Origin: Ascoidea tarda (nom. inval.)
Lineage: Eukaryota > Ascomycota > Saccharomycetes > Ascoideales > Ascoideaceae
Direction of reading: 5' to 3'
Assembly: GCA_030560485.1 (NCBI GenBank)
Contig: JAKTTS010000217.1
Span: forward strand, 1-24,383
DNA length: 24,383 bases
Shown: in pieces, positions 15,776 to 24,035 of the stretch
Layout: each line of letters starts with the position of its first letter
Numbering within the stretch: the first letter of the stretch is position 1
Translations under genes and position numbers: made by a program
The notes under the pieces: generated by a model
The model's database searches: none
Told to the model about the DNA's origin: nothing
What the model saw: only the letters and a program-made list of their open reading frames with translations

Positions 15776-17662
15776 TCAAGTTTTAAGCGTCTTGTAATAT
15801 TGGATAGAAAGATTAGTATAAAGAATTATGGAACTGACGATAATAACCAGAATCATTGATATTCTTGGATTGAATAGGTTAAATCCAAATATGTATTCTC
15901 CTAATCCACCGATCAAAATATTCATCACTATAGTAAACATAGAAATGATCACTAAATCAATTTTAAATCTGCCAATAATCGTTTTTGAGAATTCCATTAT
16001 GAAAATCAAATTTTTTAAATGCTTATCAATTATTATAATATTACAATTTTTATTAAAAATTTGATTGCTGTTTGAAATCAAGGAAATATTGATGTCACCC
16101 AATGATGAGAATAACATTGAGTCAATTTCATTATTAATGTTTTCATTGATTATACAAATATTATTGTCAAATTTTTTATTTCTTAAATCACCTAGAAAAA
16201 TATCATATCCAATAGTATCACTAACTAATCTTTGTTTCAATAGTTTAATTTTTTCAAATTTTTCATGGGGCAACAATTGTTTCCAGATCAAGTTTTCGTT
16301 AATATTCAAGGCCTTTAATATTTTATAATAAATATCTTCTTCGTTGTTAAATTTTTTGGATTCAAGGGAAGGAGAATTAACAGAAGAAGAGGAAGATGAG
16401 TTTGAAGAAATGATTGAAGAAAATCCAGAAATAGGAGTTGATCCAAGTTCTGAAGATGATGCCAAAGTTGAGCCTGATATTGTTGTTGTTAAAGGACTTT
16501 CATTTTTGTTATTATTGTTATTATTGTTATTATTACTAGCATTAGTATCGTTTTTCAAGTCATACATAAAGCCAGTTCTATAATCACTATCCTGCAAGTA
16601 TTTAATGAGATGAACAAAATCCTTTTTAACATTGTAATTAACTAAAGAAAAGATTCCTGATAATTCATTATTAATGACAATGTAGATCAATGAGTCTAAA
16701 GTAATTTTGGTACCGTTACTTTTCCCCAAGGTATCAACATTATTTGGATTGTTATTATAGTTACTAATGATTTTATTAAATTCAGGGTCTTTTTCTAAGT
16801 TTTTAACAAAATTTTTATCAAATAAATTAATATTACCTATTTTGACATCAAATCTAATATTATCGACATCGATTGTACTAAAAATCCCTCTACCGATGAC
16901 ATCTTCAAAGTAGATACAATTTGCACCGTTATTTTTATTATATTTTTGAATAATTTTACGAATTTTGCTAAAGTCTTCTTTGTTGTTTTTTAAGATTGAG
17001 TTACTGATTGGTTTATTGATTAATGATTCCGAAGCTATAACAATTTTCCACCAAGTCTCTGAACTTTCTTTCCAAATACCGAATAATTCAAAGATTTTAA
17101 TGTTGTTATTATTGTAGTTGCTATAAATGTTTAGAATGCTTAAGTTATTAAAGATCATTACTTTAATTTTTGTTAAATTTTCAAAGATTTTTAGATTAAA
17201 ATTCTTGATGTAAATGCCGTTAACAATATTAGCATGAATTGAGACTACTAATAGAGTTGGTTCAATGAATAATAGTAGAGTAGGAGAGGAGATGATTAAG
17301 GAAGAGATACATTTATCTATTTTAAGATTTGGGTTAAAACCTTTGATGATATCTAGATCTAAATCCAAGCTATCATTTGAGTCAGAATCCAAAGTAGAAT
17401 CGGAATCAGAATCCTTGTATTTTTTCCAAAAAATCAAGAAATACAAAGAGGAAAATAAGATGAACAATAGAATGAAAATAATGTATCTTAAGAAATATTG
17501 TAGATCTGAATAATTTTTAGCTTTGTATTGTTTTGTATTGAAAAAATTCAAGTAATTTTTAATGTTATTATTCAAGATATTGACGGAGTTGTCGTTATTG
17601 ATGTAATTTTCTGGGCTGAAGTTGAAGTTGAAGTTTTTAGTGGGGTTGTAGGTGTTATCAAT

Positions 17663-17695
<33 letters not shown>

Positions 17696-19072
17696 ATTTT
17701 TATTAAGAAGATCGTTTGAGTTGTGCATTGTGATGTTATTGAATTTGTCAAAAGTATCAATGATTGAGGAGTCATCGTTGCTGGTATTGAGGATTTGATT
17801 AGTTAGAATGTCTTGATTTTTTTGGAAATTGTTGATAAAGTTGTTGCCATTATTAGAAGAGGGAGGTTGGTTATTTAAAGATAGGTTAATATCCGGATCA
17901 TTATTGGAATTGTTAGTTTCTATGTTATTGTTGTTGGTATTGGAGTTGAGAGAAATGTTTGAGTTAATTTTTCTGTTAATAGTATTGAAATTTGTATAAT
18001 TGTTATTGTAATTATTGTTGATGTTATTGATGTTTATATTTATATTTTTTTTGTAGTAATATTTCAAGAATTCATTGCAAATTCTTTTATTTGATTCCTT
18101 TTTCAAATAATGGTTGGCCAAGATAATTGAGAGGTTGATGTTATTCAAGGAGAGAGCGTTTAGATTTGACAAATTTTTCAAGAACAAGATTTGGTAGAAG
18201 ATAGTTAGGAGAATTAGATTTGAGATTAGAATGTAATAAAAGTTCAAAGTGAGAATTTTTGTTAATATGAATTTTAGATTTGAGTTGAAGGAGTTTTTAA
18301 TGAAGAAAAAGGAAGAGTTATTTGAACTGAGACTGGTGTTGATTTTGTTGTTGATGATGCTGTTATTGAGGTTTGTGTTTTGTGAGGAATTATCGTTAAA
18401 GACGTTTAAATAGATAAAAGAGCCAAAAATGAAGTGTAAGCAAAGATATAAATCTAGGGAGAGATAAAAAAAGGACATGAAGTATAGTTTATTAAGATGG
18501 TTGTAGTGGTATATTGAGATGGATATCAATAAGGAGATCAATAAGGTTAGAGTAGCAGAGCAGTAAAATAGTTTTTTGAAATTCAAGTTGTTTTTGTTGA
18601 TGTTTTTGTTGATGTTGTTGGCGTTGTTTTTGCTGATGTTGAAGTTGGGGTTGAATCTGCTGCTGTAGTTGTCATTAAGATTTAGGATACTGTTTACGTC
18701 ATTTAGTATGGTGTGGATTTTGTTTGAGGTGATCAAATTTGAGTTGTATAGGATGTTAATCTTTTTGAAGTTTGGAGAGATTAGCAAGTCTTTGATTCCC
18801 TGGTAGTTGATGAACTGGGACTGGATAAGATTGATTAGTTCATTGGTGATCTGGCCGTTGATTCTGATGGTCTCACTGGTTAGGTTTGCATTGGGAATGG
18901 TGTCGCTGCTGCTGTTGATGGAAACAGCGTTTGCACCAGAGAGGACCTCTATCAGAGTGCTGTCGAGATCAAAGTAGTTTCTGGTGGAGGAGCTCAAGCT
19001 GGCAGCAAGAGGGTCAGTGGAAGTGGTGAAGTAGGAGTTGAAGAGGTAGTAGCCTACCAAAGAGAGAGCCAT
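15776..19072 (-). CDS. P1B-type copper-ATPase (CCC2-like) homologue lacking metal-binding and catalytic motifs; pseudo-ATPase
   Basis: The first in-frame ATG (CACAATGGCT) gives 1098 residues, and the whole P1B layout can be followed. An HMA-like domain (67-130) has NGQITNEL where MxCxxC should be. Membrane segments lie near 167-190, 196-225 and 265-299. The A domain with TGE is replaced by about 180 Asn-rich residues (340-515). More membrane segments cover 527-549 and 586-613, the latter with S596-P-T for CPC, followed by EPT and NGIYIK as in copper pumps. The DKTGT site reads F641-NNLSI. HP reads K687-P. The N domain keeps GRG (727-729) and IGN (745-747). TGDN reads YDLKN (837-841). LPHEK (934-938) keeps the hinge Lys, but GDGIND reads NENINN (976-981). 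Two final membrane segments cover 1037-1056 and 1072-1092. It cannot pump copper by the known mechanism. Three Asn/Ser-rich inserts enlarge it. The open 3.3-kb frame argues against a simple pseudogene. Confidence 0.8.
17664..17698 (-). repeat. (AAC)n microsatellite encoding 12 Asn
   Basis: Ten GTT triplets in a row on the plus strand (17666-17695), flanked by ATT, encode a run of twelve Asn in the region that replaces the A domain of the P1B-like protein. It is an in-frame trinucleotide run, prone to length change. Confidence 0.85.
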
Positions 19073-19102
19073 TGTGGACAAGAAGTGCTGGAGAGCAGGG
19101 AA

Positions 19103-19141
19103 GCAGGAGCAAGAAGCAGGAGCAAGAAGCAGGAGCAAGAA
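19103..19141 (-). repeat. 13-bp tandem repeat x3 in a 5' leader
   Basis: GCAGGAGCAAGAA occurs three times head to tail without mismatch, 31 bp upstream of the P1B-like ATG. Further imperfect GCAGAAAC/GCAGAAG pieces follow to about 19195. Confidence 0.8.
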
Positions 19142-19483
19142 GCAGAAACAGAAACAGAAGGAAAAGCAGAGGCAGAAGCAACAGCAAGAAGAAGAACAAA
19201 GAAAACAAACGACCAAACCAGAGTCGACAACAACAGGTTAAATACCACTCCTCCACCACGTCCAAAATAGGAAAGTACTCTCGATATAATCAACGCAGGT
19301 CCTAAACACGTCCCGCAGTTCTGGCGCGTCGCTTGTCGTTCCCGATGCGCGGTACGAGCCCGTCAAACTCCTCCCACGTGAAACGGATGCGTTTAAAGAG
19401 CGCGGATTGGTAAGCATGCCGTAAGCCACCACAAAGAGCCAGAGCAAAGGAGAACAGGTTTTAGGGCTGGTGTAAGTGTACTA

Positions 19484-19511
19484 CTTAGTGATTAGTGATT
19501 AGTGATTAGTG
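19484..19511 (+). repeat. 7-bp tandem repeat ATTAGTG x4
   Basis: One CTTAGTG and three ATTAGTG units lie head to tail, about 50 bp from the YKT6 stop codon and in its 3' region. The array is short and non-coding. Confidence 0.8.
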
Positions 19512-19563
19512 TAAAGTCGAGTAAAGAGTAAGTGAGGTTGTGCAGCAGCATCTATCGGCTCCT

Positions 19564-20181
19564 CTACATCACAACACAGCACGAATTGGTCTTTTTGGCG
19601 GTCTTGTAAAATGTTCTGGAGCTGGTGCTGAGGGCTTCTGACTTGTCAACCAACGAATCTAGTCGCTCGCCCCTTTGTAAAACACTCTCAATTGTCTTGT
19701 GCAAAATGATCTTGGTTTCGTCCAACTCCTGTTGCACCCTCATAATAGCATCTGCCTGTCCGGGATCTTGATACTTCTTGATGTATGACTCCAAATCGCT
19801 GAAGTTCAATTGACCTATGCTGGGATCTTGCTTGCCAGAAATGTGCTTCCATTTCATTGGTGGAAATAACATGATATACTCATCCAATATCTTGTTCAAC
19901 AACGTGTATGCTGCTCGGACTGGGTACTCCTTATCTGTGACCAACACGCCTGCTAGTCCCTCGCTTCTCAAGTAAACATGTCCCACATAATTACCTTCTT
20001 CAATACTTTGTCTTTGCCCAGGTTCAGTTCTTGCTGATGCTGTCTCTGCCATGAAACTCATAAACTGTGACACTCCATTTCGTTCAAAAAATGAAAATTG
20101 TGATAGATCTGTGGCTTTAGATAACTCAACAGCCTCTTTGTCTCCAACCGGCTTTAATATTCCAATATAGTATATCTTCAT
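19564..20181 (-). CDS. YKT6: R-SNARE Ykt6, prenylated membrane-fusion protein
   Basis: Ykt6 is an essential SNARE acting at ER-Golgi, intra-Golgi, vacuole and autophagosome fusion. The 205-residue product starts [20 protein letters not shown], matching yeast MRIYYIGVFRSGGEKALEL. The longin domain spans about residues 1-120 and includes the near-identical [14 protein letters not shown] and [21 protein letters not shown]. The SNARE helix follows ([20 protein letters not shown], then [19 protein letters not shown]), with the Arg of QRGER at the zero layer. The C terminus NSCCVVM is a CAAX box: C202 for farnesylation and C201 for palmitoylation. The frame stays open upstream of this ATG, but that extension has only a GTG start and no homology, so the ATG at 20181 is used. 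It diverges from SFH1. Confidence 0.97.
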   Translation of the reverse strand: MKIYYIGILKPVGDKEAVELSKATDLSQFSFFERNGVSQFMSFMAETASARTEPGQRQSIEEGNYVGHVYLRSEGLAGVLVTDKEYPVRAAYTLLNKILDEYIMLFPPMKWKHISGKQDPSIGQLNFSDLESYIKKYQDPGQADAIMRVQQELDETKIILHKTIESVLQRGERLDSLVDKSEALSTSSRTFYKTAKKTNSCCVVM

Positions 20182-20559
20182 CTTCAATATCCAGTTTACA
20201 ATGTACAATATAAAATATATAATCCGTAATATACAATAATAATTATCTAATGGAGAATCACCCAATATTAGCACTTGTATATGTAGCAAACTCACTCTCC
20301 CAAATAATAAGCAATTGATAACAAATCATTAACAACCCCAATCCGTCCTATCCCCAATCCGCGTTTCTTTTCGTCACGCAATCCCGCCGCTTATGTAATC
20401 GCGTGGTTTTCTCTCTGAAATTTTGAAGAAAATACATCCATCGTATTATCTCCAAATACTGATCTCGATTTATGCTGGACGATATAATATCACTTGTTCA
20501 ATTAATACCCAGATCAGCCTCTTTCGGTATTATCACTGTTGTAATTACTGCTGTTTCAA
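20182..20559. promoter_or_regulatory. Divergent YKT6/SFH1 promoter
   Basis: The 378-bp region is A/T-rich next to YKT6, with TATA-like ATATAAAATATATAA around 20208-20222. A GC-richer core with several CGCG/CCGC steps lies at about 20340-20410. An ATG at 20472 starts a 77-codon frame (to 20705) overlapping the SFH1 start in another frame; it matters only if SFH1 transcription begins upstream of it. Confidence 0.45.
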
Positions 20560-21993
20560 ATGTCCGATATCAAATACGAACAGCCTTTCTTACCCCAGGC
20601 TTGCACAACATCCTTTTTCTCAAGAATTCAAAAGGAAAACACTGCTCTCTATATAACTGCTCAACCAACAAGAAAAAGAACCACCACTGTAGTCAACTAT
20701 GCTGAAGATGAGTATTATGATGACGAATTCCTAGATTTCAACAATAACAACAACAACACTAATACCATCTTAAACGATAGTTTCATAAATTCTTCCTCAA
20801 TGGTAACAAGATCCTCAAGAAACATGACTCCATTATCTGAACTAAATCAGTATAATAATTCCCAATCAATTTCAAACAATATTTCAAATAATATCTCAAA
20901 TATCAACCAAAATAATTTCTCTAATTATAATGGCAATTCCATTGACTCTAATAATAATAATAATAACAGCAACAACAATAACATTATCATTAACAATAAC
21001 ATTAATAACAATATTAATATCAGTATTAACAACAATCAATATCAATATCAATACCAATATCAAAACCAAAACCAAATTCAAATTCAAAATCAAAATCAAA
21101 ATCAAAACTTACATACTAATAATTTAAACCAGATGAGATTATTCGGTAAACTAGCCCCAAAAGTTAATAGAAATTACGATCATCATCTAGATAATCAAGT
21201 TTTTAATCAAAATTTACAGGAAATCCTTATCCCAATTAGAATCAATCTTGAATATCAAACCAATAAAATTAACGACTACTTTATGTGGAATATCAATGAC
21301 AACTCAATCACCCCAGAATTCTTTGCTGAGCTATTTTGCCAGGATTTAGAATTACCACAAAATGCTTATCAACCTCAAATTTTGTCTTCAATTAAATCCC
21401 AAATCGATGAATATAACCAATTGGCTTCAATTAATTTGCCAAATGATATTGATATCCAATTCATTATAAATTTATCCGTAAACCTAAACAATGTTCTCTA
21501 TCAGGACAAATTCCAATGGGATTTATCTTCAAACAACATCAATAACAATTTAATATACTATAATAACAACAAAGACAACAATGATGATAATGACCAATTA
21601 ACTCCAGAATTGTTCTCAAAAATTGTAGTCATGGATTTAGGCTTAAGTAATGAATTCATTCCCGCTATAACCCATTCCTTATACGAAATCATTCTAAAAT
21701 TGAAAAAGGACTCAATCGATGGATATATTCCACAATATTTGCCTAATTTAGCAGTTCATGGGTCTAAAAATGGAATTAGATTCGATCCAGAGAATTTGGG
21801 TACCAGCTGGGGTCCCAAAGTTGAATTATTATCACAATGGGAAATTGAAAAGAGGGAAATTGAAAGAGAAAGAAATCTACGTAGATTGAAACGAGATTCA
21901 ATTCGTTTTGATAACGACAACGCAACTACTATGACAAGAAGAAGAAATAGAAGACGATATGATGAATTAGAAGGTACATGGGTTAACGTTTAG
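20560..21993 (+). CDS. SFH1: RSC chromatin-remodelling subunit Sfh1 (SNF5 family)
   Basis: Sfh1 is the Snf5/INI1-type subunit of the RSC complex and contacts the nucleosome acidic patch. The 477-residue protein opens with QPFLPQACTTSFFSRI and AQPTRKRTTTVVNYAEDEYY, matching yeast Sfh1 (LIPQAYISNFHNRL, KRAKVVNYAEYD). An Asn/Gln-rich region (61-190) includes a YQYQYQ/NQNQ run. The two SNF5 repeats follow: repeat 1 at about 221-285 (EILIPIRINLEYQTNKINDY, then FMWNINDNSITPEFFAE) and repeat 2 at about 298-384 (FIINLSVNLNNVLYQDKFQW, then LTPELFSKIVVMDLGLSNEF). The end is basic: EIEKREIERERNLRRLKRDS and an RRRNRRRYDELE tail, as in yeast. ATG context is TCAAATGTCC. It converges with YMD8 over about 138 bp of A/T-rich DNA. 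Confidence 0.96.
   Translation: MSDIKYEQPFLPQACTTSFFSRIQKENTALYITAQPTRKRTTTVVNYAEDEYYDDEFLDFNNNNNNTNTILNDSFINSSSMVTRSSRNMTPLSELNQYNNSQSISNNISNNISNINQNNFSNYNGNSIDSNNNNNNSNNNNIIINNNINNNINISINNNQYQYQYQYQNQNQIQIQNQNQNQNLHTNNLNQMRLFGKLAPKVNRNYDHHLDNQVFNQNLQEILIPIRINLEYQTNKINDYFMWNINDNSITPEFFAELFCQDLELPQNAYQPQILSSIKSQIDEYNQLASINLPNDIDIQFIINLSVNLNNVLYQDKFQWDLSSNNINNNLIYYNNNKDNNDDNDQLTPELFSKIVVMDLGLSNEFIPAITHSLYEIILKLKKDSIDGYIPQYLPNLAVHGSKNGIRFDPENLGTSWGPKVELLSQWEIEKREIERERNLRRLKRDSIRFDNDNATTMTRRRNRRRYDELEGTWVNV
21037..21108 (+). repeat. 6-bp periodic CAATAT/CAAAAC/CAAATT coding repeat (Gln-rich)
   Basis: Hexamer units CAATAT, CAAAAC, CAAATT and CAAAAT follow each other in frame and encode alternating Gln with Tyr, Asn or Ile inside SFH1. 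The codons stay in register, which suggests coding-frame slippage. Confidence 0.75.
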
Positions 21994-22131
21994 TATATAA
22001 TCAAGTAACATAAAATTTAATAAAAGAATTTAATAATAATTTTCTTTATTTATTTGACTATTTATGCTTTTTATTATTGTTGTTATTGTTATTATTATTC
22101 AATTTTTTTTTAATTTTTTTTAATTTTTGAA

Positions 22132-23499
22132 CTAATTAACTCTTAGATTATGAAAATAATTTTGAAATTCTATGTCACGCTGTTTAAAATTCTCGATATT
22201 TTGAAATGATTGAATATACCGGAAATGATTGAACCAAATTATCGAGCAAATAAGTACAATTAAACCAAAAAAGTTATTTAAACTAAAAGAATCTTCAAAT
22301 ATTATAACGGAAGCTAAATATTTTAATATAATCCTGATTATACCAAAGACTGAGAAGGTCATAAGGCGAGTCCTCTTTAAAAGACTAAATTGACAAACTA
22401 ACATGAAAAATGATAATATTCCGGGAATTGATAACAAGAAAAAAACAGTAAACTTTCCTCTTTGAGTCCAAATATCGTTATTTATGAATTCGTTAATATT
22501 TGAGTCTAAAAGAATGCTAAAAAAGAATAAAATCGTTGAGACTGCAGGAGATAGGTAAAAAATCATTGCAACCGGATTAAAAGTAAATTTATTTTTTGTT
22601 AAAAGTAAATGAATCAAAGTGTATTTAAAAGCCGAGAAAAAAGATGAGGTCAATATTAAAACATCACCTATTTGTTTATAGCTCGAAAAAATCGAGATTG
22701 AAGAAGGGATATTGCTATGGTTACCAGTTAAGAGCAAAATTAAACCGATAGTGATTATAATCGCTATGTTGATTATTGTGAATGAGAATATTTCTAAATG
22801 GAAAAGAATCCCAAAAAACAATAAGAAAATTGTAAAAGAAGATAGGTTAATAACGGTAATAGAATTTAAAGGTAAAAATTTTAGACTATAATTAGCTGAA
22901 GTCATATCGATTCCTGCAGCTATTGCACAAGGTAAGATTGTTAATAAGTATAATTTTGGTTCCAGAAAGTAATCTTTAAATTTAAATTTTGGATAGTTAT
23001 TATTATTGTTATTATTATTAATAATATTAAAATCGGGATTGAAGTCAAGATTTGGATTGAAATTTGAATTGGGATTAGAGTTGGAATTCGAATTCAAGTT
23101 GGGAATATTGTCAATGACATCAAAATCATTATTAATTAATTGAATCTGATTGATATTTTTCCGAATTGAAGATCTTAAAGATGAGGAAAATAGCAAGACT
23201 AGTAAACTTATGATAAACAAAATAAAATGATTAAATGAAGCTATGATGAATGGATAAGGCGGATTAAATAAAGGGTTACTGAACAACCATTTCTTGTATA
23301 AAGAGATAGTTAAAGCCAAAAAATACCAGCCAAAAACGTAGAAAAGAATATCTCGAGATGATTTATTATAAGATAACCAAGATTTGATGATTAAATTCCT
23401 ATTGCTGCTGTTGTCGTCCAGCGAGTTTGTGTCCAAGAAAGGGTTCTTGAAATGATCTACATCATAAAGACCACGGTCATAATTCAGGGAAGAGGCCAT
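22132..23499 (-). CDS. YMD8: Triose-phosphate-translocator family protein, Ymd8-like putative nucleotide-sugar transporter
   Basis: The 455-residue product is a multi-pass drug/metabolite-transporter-superfamily protein (TPT branch), with about ten hydrophobic segments. Similarity to yeast Ymd8 is clear in three places. FYVFGWYFLALTISLYKKW matches FLGFGWYFCSILLSIYNRW. AIAAGIDMTSANYSLKFLPL with the following FLLFFGILFHLEIFSF matches AVASAGDIGLSNVSFQYVPL and FVLLFGCIFKLEKFHW. The C terminus GILSFFMLVCQFSLLKRTRL with FNHFRYIQ matches the yeast LTICEFSILEQTP and YNYFRYKQ. Ymd8 is a Golgi/COPI-vesicle protein of unproven substrate. An Asn-rich loop (residues about 130-170) is a lineage insert. The long loop that yeast has in the second half is shorter here. 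It diverges from TMA17. Confidence 0.88.
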   Translation of the reverse strand: MASSLNYDRGLYDVDHFKNPFLDTNSLDDNSSNRNLIIKSWLSYNKSSRDILFYVFGWYFLALTISLYKKWLFSNPLFNPPYPFIIASFNHFILFIISLLVLLFSSSLRSSIRKNINQIQLINNDFDVIDNIPNLNSNSNSNPNSNFNPNLDFNPDFNIINNNNNNNNYPKFKFKDYFLEPKLYLLTILPCAIAAGIDMTSANYSLKFLPLNSITVINLSSFTIFLLFFGILFHLEIFSFTIINIAIIITIGLILLLTGNHSNIPSSISIFSSYKQIGDVLILTSSFFSAFKYTLIHLLLTKNKFTFNPVAMIFYLSPAVSTILFFFSILLDSNINEFINNDIWTQRGKFTVFFLLSIPGILSFFMLVCQFSLLKRTRLMTFSVFGIIRIILKYLASVIIFEDSFSLNNFFGLIVLICSIIWFNHFRYIQSFQNIENFKQRDIEFQNYFHNLRVN

Positions 23500-24035
23500 A
23501 AGATATTGACGTTTGATTTTATTTGGAAGCTAGGAGCATGTAGATATAAAGAAAGAGCGTGGTTAAGTTTCAGCTGTTTTACTTATCGATCTGACGATGT
23601 TGGGAATGCCAGCCCAAAAGTGGATGAAGTGCACATTGGTCCTGATCAGCCTCAGTGCCAAAAGTTAGACACAGCTGCAAAAGACAACCAAAATGACCAC
23701 AGCCCAAAGAAACAGCAAAGGATACTCCAGCACAGGCAGCACAGGCAGCAGAAGAAGAAAAGGGCCACGAAAGACCCTGCGAAGCGTGCATGTCGAGAAT
23801 CGAACCGGTTGTAACGTCGACTCTCCGGTGGATTCACCGTAGTCAACTAATTTCCGTTTAGTAATTTCCGAACCGCCGCACAAAAGTCGGAGGTCCGCCA
23901 ATCGGGGAGAAACCCACACGGGTGGACTGCAAAATATGTCATGGCTGGTTTGTGGAGAAGAGCAAACTCGGGGCATATAAATACCATCGAAAGCAGTGCT
24001 ATCTCCAACCAATATCCTACGACAACTAACCCAAA
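23500..24035. promoter_or_regulatory. Divergent YMD8/TMA17 promoter
   Basis: The 536-bp region is GC-richer than its surroundings from about 23580 to 23970. Toward YMD8 the minus strand has CTG-rich leader DNA with two CAGCACAGG units (plus strand 23728-23745). Toward TMA17 there is a short inverted repeat CGGTG-GATT-CACCG (23826-23839), two TAATTTCCG copies 14 bp apart (23848-23856, 23862-23870), and a TATA box. A sequence near 23932, GGGTGGACTGCAAAA, only loosely resembles the Rpn4 proteasome element GGTGGCAAA. Small ORFs here are not supported. Confidence 0.45.
23976..23983 (+). promoter_or_regulatory. TATA box of TMA17
   Basis: TATAAATA matches TATAWAWR and lies 52 bp upstream of the TMA17 ATG. 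It fits a stress-inducible promoter; yeast TMA17/ADC17 is induced on proteasome stress. Sequence match is direct, regulation is inferred. Confidence 0.6.

Larger units (their letters stand above)
19073..19563 (-). promoter_or_regulatory. Leader and promoter of the P1B-like gene
   Basis: This lies between the P1B-like ATG and the YKT6 stop. Next to the ATG the minus strand is CT-rich with three exact 13-bp units (plus-strand GCAGGAGCAAGAA, 19103-19141). Since 13 is not a multiple of 3, the array argues for untranslated leader rather than an extended N terminus. Further out is a GC-rich patch (about 19310-19400) with CACGTG at 19375-19380. Then come four 7-bp units (CTTAGTG then ATTAGTG x3) at 19484-19511, close to the YKT6 3' end. 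Confidence 0.5.

Noticed and set aside
15776-19072. Simple pseudogene reading for the P1B-like gene
   Set aside because: The frame is open for 1098 codons, and family spacing and several non-catalytic family strings persist, which fits a pseudoenzyme better than random decay.
19073-19216. 48-residue Cys/Phe/Leu-rich extension of the P1B-like protein
   Set aside because: It has no ATG and is built from a 13-bp repeat that shifts frame; read as 5' leader.
20182-20295. 38-residue N-terminal extension of YKT6
   Set aside because: It begins at GTG, is not conserved, and would bury the MKIYYIG start of the longin domain.
20896-21127. Val/Ile-rich and Thr/Ile-rich ORFs overlapping SFH1
   Set aside because: They are shadows of the Asn/Gln repeat tract of SFH1 in other frames.
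23788-23860. Possible tRNA on the minus strand (B-box-like GGTTCGATTC)
   Set aside because: The presumed T-arm does not pair, no A box in proper spacing or acceptor stem could be drawn, and the flanks are ordinary promoter DNA.
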